This document shows positions 5,825 to 8,440 of a DNA stretch of 8,440 nt, one piece after another. Made by a program: the position numbers and the translations under genes. The notes under the pieces were generated by a model. It had not been told where the DNA came from. It ran no database searches and saw only the letters and a list, made by a program, of their open reading frames with translations. Origin of the DNA: JAOUJD01 sp964353935 (GTDB taxonomy: Bacteria > Pseudomonadota > Gammaproteobacteria > Burkholderiales > Burkholderiaceae_F); the NCBI GenBank assembly GCA_964353935.1, contig CAYGXL010000118.1:1-8440 (forward strand), in the 5' to 3' direction. The stretch's first letter is position 1; every line of letters starts with the position of its first letter.

Positions 5825-7062
5825 CCATCAAGAACGTCAGCGCTCCTGGAACTAGCGGCGCCACCGCCCCGAAATCCGCGCAGCCGCTGCCGCAGCTCAG
5901 CGACTTCAGCCTGGTGAGCGGCGGGCCGCTCTACCAGTTGTTGCGCCGAACCCGGCTGTCGGACGAGGAACTGCAATTCACACGCCGGCGGGTGTTCGTC
6001 ATGGCGATGATCGCCTGGCTACCGCTCCTGCTGTTGTCCGTCATGGAAGGGCACGCATGGAGGAGCGGCGACACGCTGGGCTTCCTGCAGGATTTCGAAG
6101 TTCACGCGCGCATGCTGCTGGCGATTCCGCTTTTCATGCTGGCGGAAGTCTGGGCGCATCGCCAGATTCCTCCGGTCATCCGGACCTTCGTCCACGACGG
6201 ACTTGTCACCGACGCCACCCGGCCTTCGTTCGAGGCGGCCATCGACTCGGCGCTGCGGTTGCGCAACTCGGTCGTGGCCGAGGTGCTGCTGATCGTGTTC
6301 GTCTACGCAGTGGGAGTTGCGGTGGTCTGGCGTACCCAGTTCGCGCTCGACGTGAACACCTGGTATGCCGTCGTCGATGGCGAGCGGCTGCGGCCGACGC
6401 TGGCAGGGCGATGGTTCACATGGGTCAGCATGCCGATCTTCCTGTTCCTGTTCCTGCGGTGGTGCTTCCGCTTGTTCATCTGGACCCGATTTCTGTGGCA
6501 GGTGGCTCGCCTGGACCTGGACCTGGAGCCGACGCACCCCGACGGGCTCGCGGGCTTGCACTTTCTCGTGCTGTCGGAGCGCGCGTACCGGCCGGTCCTG
6601 CTCGCGATGGGGTCGGTGCTGTCCGGGATGATGGCCAACCGGATCCTGTATACGGGCGCCGCCCTGGTCGACTTCAAGCTGGAGATCTTCGCAACCGTGG
6701 TCGTGCTGCTGCTCGCCGTCTTGGGGCCGTTGCTCGTGTTCATGCCGAATCTGCGCAACGTCCGTCGATGGGCAATCACCGAATATGGCAGCCTCGGCCA
6801 GCGGTATGCGCGCGAGTTCCGGCGCAAGTGGGTCGGTGGCGGCCAGACGACCAGCGAACCGCTGCTCGGAAGCGGCGACATCCAGTCGCTGGCGGACCTT
6901 CACAACGCCTACGAGGTGGTCGACAAGATCCCCATGTTTCCGTTCTCGTGGCGCAACCTCACTCTCCCCACGTTGACGGTCCTGCTGCCGGTGGCGCCGC
7001 TGCTGCTGACGACGTTTTCCGTCGAAGAGCTGATCGACCGGCTGCTCGGCATGCTGCTGTAA
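5821..7062 (+). CDS. Polytopic inner-membrane protein of unknown function
   Basis: I do not recognise a named family. The 413-residue product has a soluble proline-rich N-terminus (about 1-55) with no signal peptide, then about six or seven hydrophobic segments: near 57-76, 95-112, 152-170, 200-219, possibly 256-277, 287-308 and 380-399. Loops are rich in Arg, and a conserved-looking motif LEPTHPDGLAGLHFL (235-249) sits in the loop after the fourth segment. A larger soluble loop (about 310-378) precedes the last segment. No ATP-binding, kinase, protease or cyclase motif is seen. The ATG at 5821 overlaps the preceding stop (ATGA), so it should be translationally coupled to the outer-membrane barrel gene, suggesting a joint envelope role. 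It ends 18 bases before the convergent transporter gene, with no visible terminator between. Confidence 0.85.
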   Translation: MTIKNVSAPGTSGATAPKSAQPLPQLSDFSLVSGGPLYQLLRRTRLSDEELQFTRRRVFVMAMIAWLPLLLLSVMEGHAWRSGDTLGFLQDFEVHARMLLAIPLFMLAEVWAHRQIPPVIRTFVHDGLVTDATRPSFEAAIDSALRLRNSVVAEVLLIVFVYAVGVAVVWRTQFALDVNTWYAVVDGERLRPTLAGRWFTWVSMPIFLFLFLRWCFRLFIWTRFLWQVARLDLDLEPTHPDGLAGLHFLVLSERAYRPVLLAMGSVLSGMMANRILYTGAALVDFKLEIFATVVVLLLAVLGPLLVFMPNLRNVRRWAITEYGSLGQRYAREFRRKWVGGGQTTSEPLLGSGDIQSLADLHNAYEVVDKIPMFPFSWRNLTLPTLTVLLPVAPLLLTTFSVEELIDRLLGMLL

Positions 7063-7080
7063 CTGGATCGATTCGCGTAC

Positions 7081-7926
7081 TCAGGCCGGCGTCCGGGCCA
7101 GCCACGCAGTGGCGGACGTGGCGAGCGTCAAGGACAGCAGACCCATGGCGAGGATCATGACCATGACCTTGGGGTCGTGCGCAAAGACCTGCGAGGCGAT
7201 CATCAATGCGATGCTCCCGTTGCGCCCGAACGTCATGATGGCGAGTGCGCGTCGGTTGGACCGTTCCGGCCCTCCCATTGCATAACCGGCCGCGAAGGCG
7301 ATGGGAAAGAAAAGCAGTCCGGCGGCGAGGGTGCCGGCTTCCAGTGCGAGCACCGCAGGGAAGTGGACGTAGCAAACCTGGGCCAGCACGAGCAGAAGCA
7401 GGATCACCGAAGCGCGGTGCATTACCTGGCCGAGCCGGGTGGCGAAGTGCTCTCGTCGAGCCCGGAGGTAGAGACCGAGGCCAAGGGGCAGCGCTACAAG
7501 CAGCAGTCCCGGCACGATCTTCCCGAGTTCGACATCCGCATCTGGTACCACCACGGAAATGACCATCGGCAGGGCAACCACTGTGACCACGAGCAAAGGA
7601 GCCAGCAGACCCACCGCGAACGCCGCGTTGCCCTTTGCCAGCTGGACGAACTTGGGGCCGGCCGGCGTACCGGCGGCCATGGCATAGACCAGGAACCCGG
7701 TTCGCAGCGAGCTGTCCATCGGGATGAGGCCGGCGAGGCCCAGGGCAATCAGCGGCACCACGACCACGCTCGCGAGGAGCGAGACGGCCATCAGCCGCCG
7801 GTCGCGCAGCGGTGCGACGATCTGATCCAGCTTCAACCCCAGGCCGAGACTGAACATCGCCGTCGCTATGAAGACGGCGATGACGAGTGGAAGCGACTGC
7901 GTCAGCAGTTCATCCACCGGCTGCAT
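7081..7926 (-). CDS. BASS-type transporter (bile acid:sodium symporter family)
   Basis: Predicted inner-membrane secondary transporter; BASS proteins usually couple import of organic anions to sodium, but the substrate here is unknown. The 281 residues are almost entirely hydrophobic, with about nine or ten helices. Family-like features are AMFSLGLGLKLDQ (23-35), the helix-break region AAGTPAGPKFVQLAKGN (84-100) and TFGRNGSIALMIASQVF (232-248), which corresponds to the second, C-terminal crossover motif. Length is slightly short but within the range of bacterial members. The start at 7926 has AAGAGGA directly against it, a tight spacing, but no better upstream start exists before the AraC gene ends. 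It lies 31 bases downstream of the araC-type gene on the same strand, so co-transcription is likely. A more distant transporter of the same fold cannot be excluded. Confidence 0.83.
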   Translation of the reverse strand: MQPVDELLTQSLPLVIAVFIATAMFSLGLGLKLDQIVAPLRDRRLMAVSLLASVVVVPLIALGLAGLIPMDSSLRTGFLVYAMAAGTPAGPKFVQLAKGNAAFAVGLLAPLLVVTVVALPMVISVVVPDADVELGKIVPGLLLVALPLGLGLYLRARREHFATRLGQVMHRASVILLLLVLAQVCYVHFPAVLALEAGTLAAGLLFFPIAFAAGYAMGGPERSNRRALAIMTFGRNGSIALMIASQVFAHDPKVMVMILAMGLLSLTLATSATAWLARTPA

Positions 7927-7957
7927 TCCTCTTCAAGGTCATGTCGCAGACCCACGG

Positions 7958-8440
7958 TCACAGTGTCGGCAGAGCAGCGCGCCGCTTTGGGGGACGCTGA
8001 GCGCCGCGCCACTCGACCGGTGTCATGCCGCTCCAGCGCAGGAATGCGCGTGTGAATACTCCGGGCGCCGCGTAGCCCAGCAGCGCGGAGATCCTGGCGA
8101 GGTCCAGTGAAGAATCCTCCATGAGTTGCTGCGCGAATTCGAAGCGGCTTTCATCGACGAGTTGCTGGAAGCCGACGCCGAATTCACTCAACCGGCGGTT
8201 CATCGTGCGGCTGTGCATGCCGAAGATCGAGGCGACCTGGTCGGACCTTGCATGGCCCGTCAGCAGTGCGGTGCGCAGGACGCTGCGGACTTGCTCGGGA
8301 AAGTTCCCGCGATGCCGAAGCTCGATTGCATCAATCTCATGCTGCAGGAGTTCCTGCAACTGCGGATCCACCTTCGGGAGGCGGCGCTTCAACACGCCGG
8401 CCGAAAACAGCAGGGCGAACTGCTCGGCGTCAAAGCGCAG
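7958..8440 (-). CDS. AraC-family transcriptional regulator, C-terminal part (5' end outside window)
   Basis: DNA-binding regulator of the AraC/XylS family. The frame stays open to the window edge (160 codons visible), so the true start lies beyond base 8440; the GTG codon at 8393-8395 is an internal valine. The visible N-terminal stretch (LRFDAEQFALLFSAGVLKRRLPKVDPQLQ) resembles the end of the arabinose-binding-like sensor domain found in one AraC subgroup. The C-terminal double helix-turn-helix covers about residues 65-150. The first motif includes VASIFGMHSRTMNRRLSEFG, the second ISALLGYAAPGVFTRAFLRWSG followed by MTPVEWR, the classic AraC ending. About 160 N-terminal residues, including the effector-binding part, are missing. 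It ends 31 bases before the BASS transporter gene and probably regulates it; that link is inferred from position only. Confidence 0.92.
   Translation of the reverse strand: MRFDAEQFALLFSAGVLKRRLPKVDPQLQELLQHEIDAIELRHRGNFPEQVRSVLRTALLTGHARSDQVASIFGMHSRTMNRRLSEFGVGFQQLVDESRFEFAQQLMEDSSLDLARISALLGYAAPGVFTRAFLRWSGMTPVEWRGAQRPPKRRAALPTL

Noticed and set aside
6019..6903. A 294-codon minus-strand frame inside the unknown membrane protein gene
   Set aside because: It is rich in Gln, Arg, His and Pro, the usual antisense image of Leu/Val-rich membrane helices. The sense frame has a coherent membrane topology and a coupled start.

Overview
This is a GC-rich proteobacterial window with dense, mostly short-spaced genes. 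The glyA-nrdR pair, the NTE/PlpD-type patatin with an outer-membrane barrel, and the GC-rich codon use fit a beta- or gammaproteobacterium. A Burkholderiales-like betaproteobacterium is my best guess, but nothing seen here fixes the genus. No phage genes, transposases, CRISPR arrays, tRNAs or rRNAs were seen.

Layout. (1) 1-1526, plus strand: the 3' three quarters of glyA (serine hydroxymethyltransferase), then nrdR, the repressor of ribonucleotide reductase genes. (2) 1674-2197: a small heat-shock protein (Hsp20) with a strong Shine-Dalgarno site and a good intrinsic terminator. (3) 2231-4480, minus strand and convergent with hsp20: a secreted patatin phospholipase fused to a POTRA-like segment and an outer-membrane beta-barrel (type Vd autotransporter architecture). 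(4) 4481-5017: a 537-bp divergent intergenic region with one striking bulged hairpin and no convincing gene. (5) 5018-7062, plus strand: an outer-membrane beta-barrel protein of the family often mislabelled 'neuromedin U', overlapping by ATGA with a polytopic inner-membrane protein of unknown function. (6) 7081-8440, minus strand: a BASS-type (bile acid:sodium symporter family) transporter preceded by the C-terminal part of an AraC-family regulator that runs off the window.

How they fit together. glyA and nrdR link one-carbon/nucleotide supply with control of deoxynucleotide synthesis, a common neighbourhood in this clade. hsp20 is a stand-alone stress gene. The patatin and the two-gene barrel/membrane-protein unit are divergent and both act in the envelope, but nothing ties them functionally beyond position. 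The araC-BASS pair looks like a regulator and its transporter read as one unit. The least understood part is the 5018-7062 pair: translational coupling of an outer-membrane barrel with an inner-membrane protein suggests they work together, and the second gene has no function I can name.
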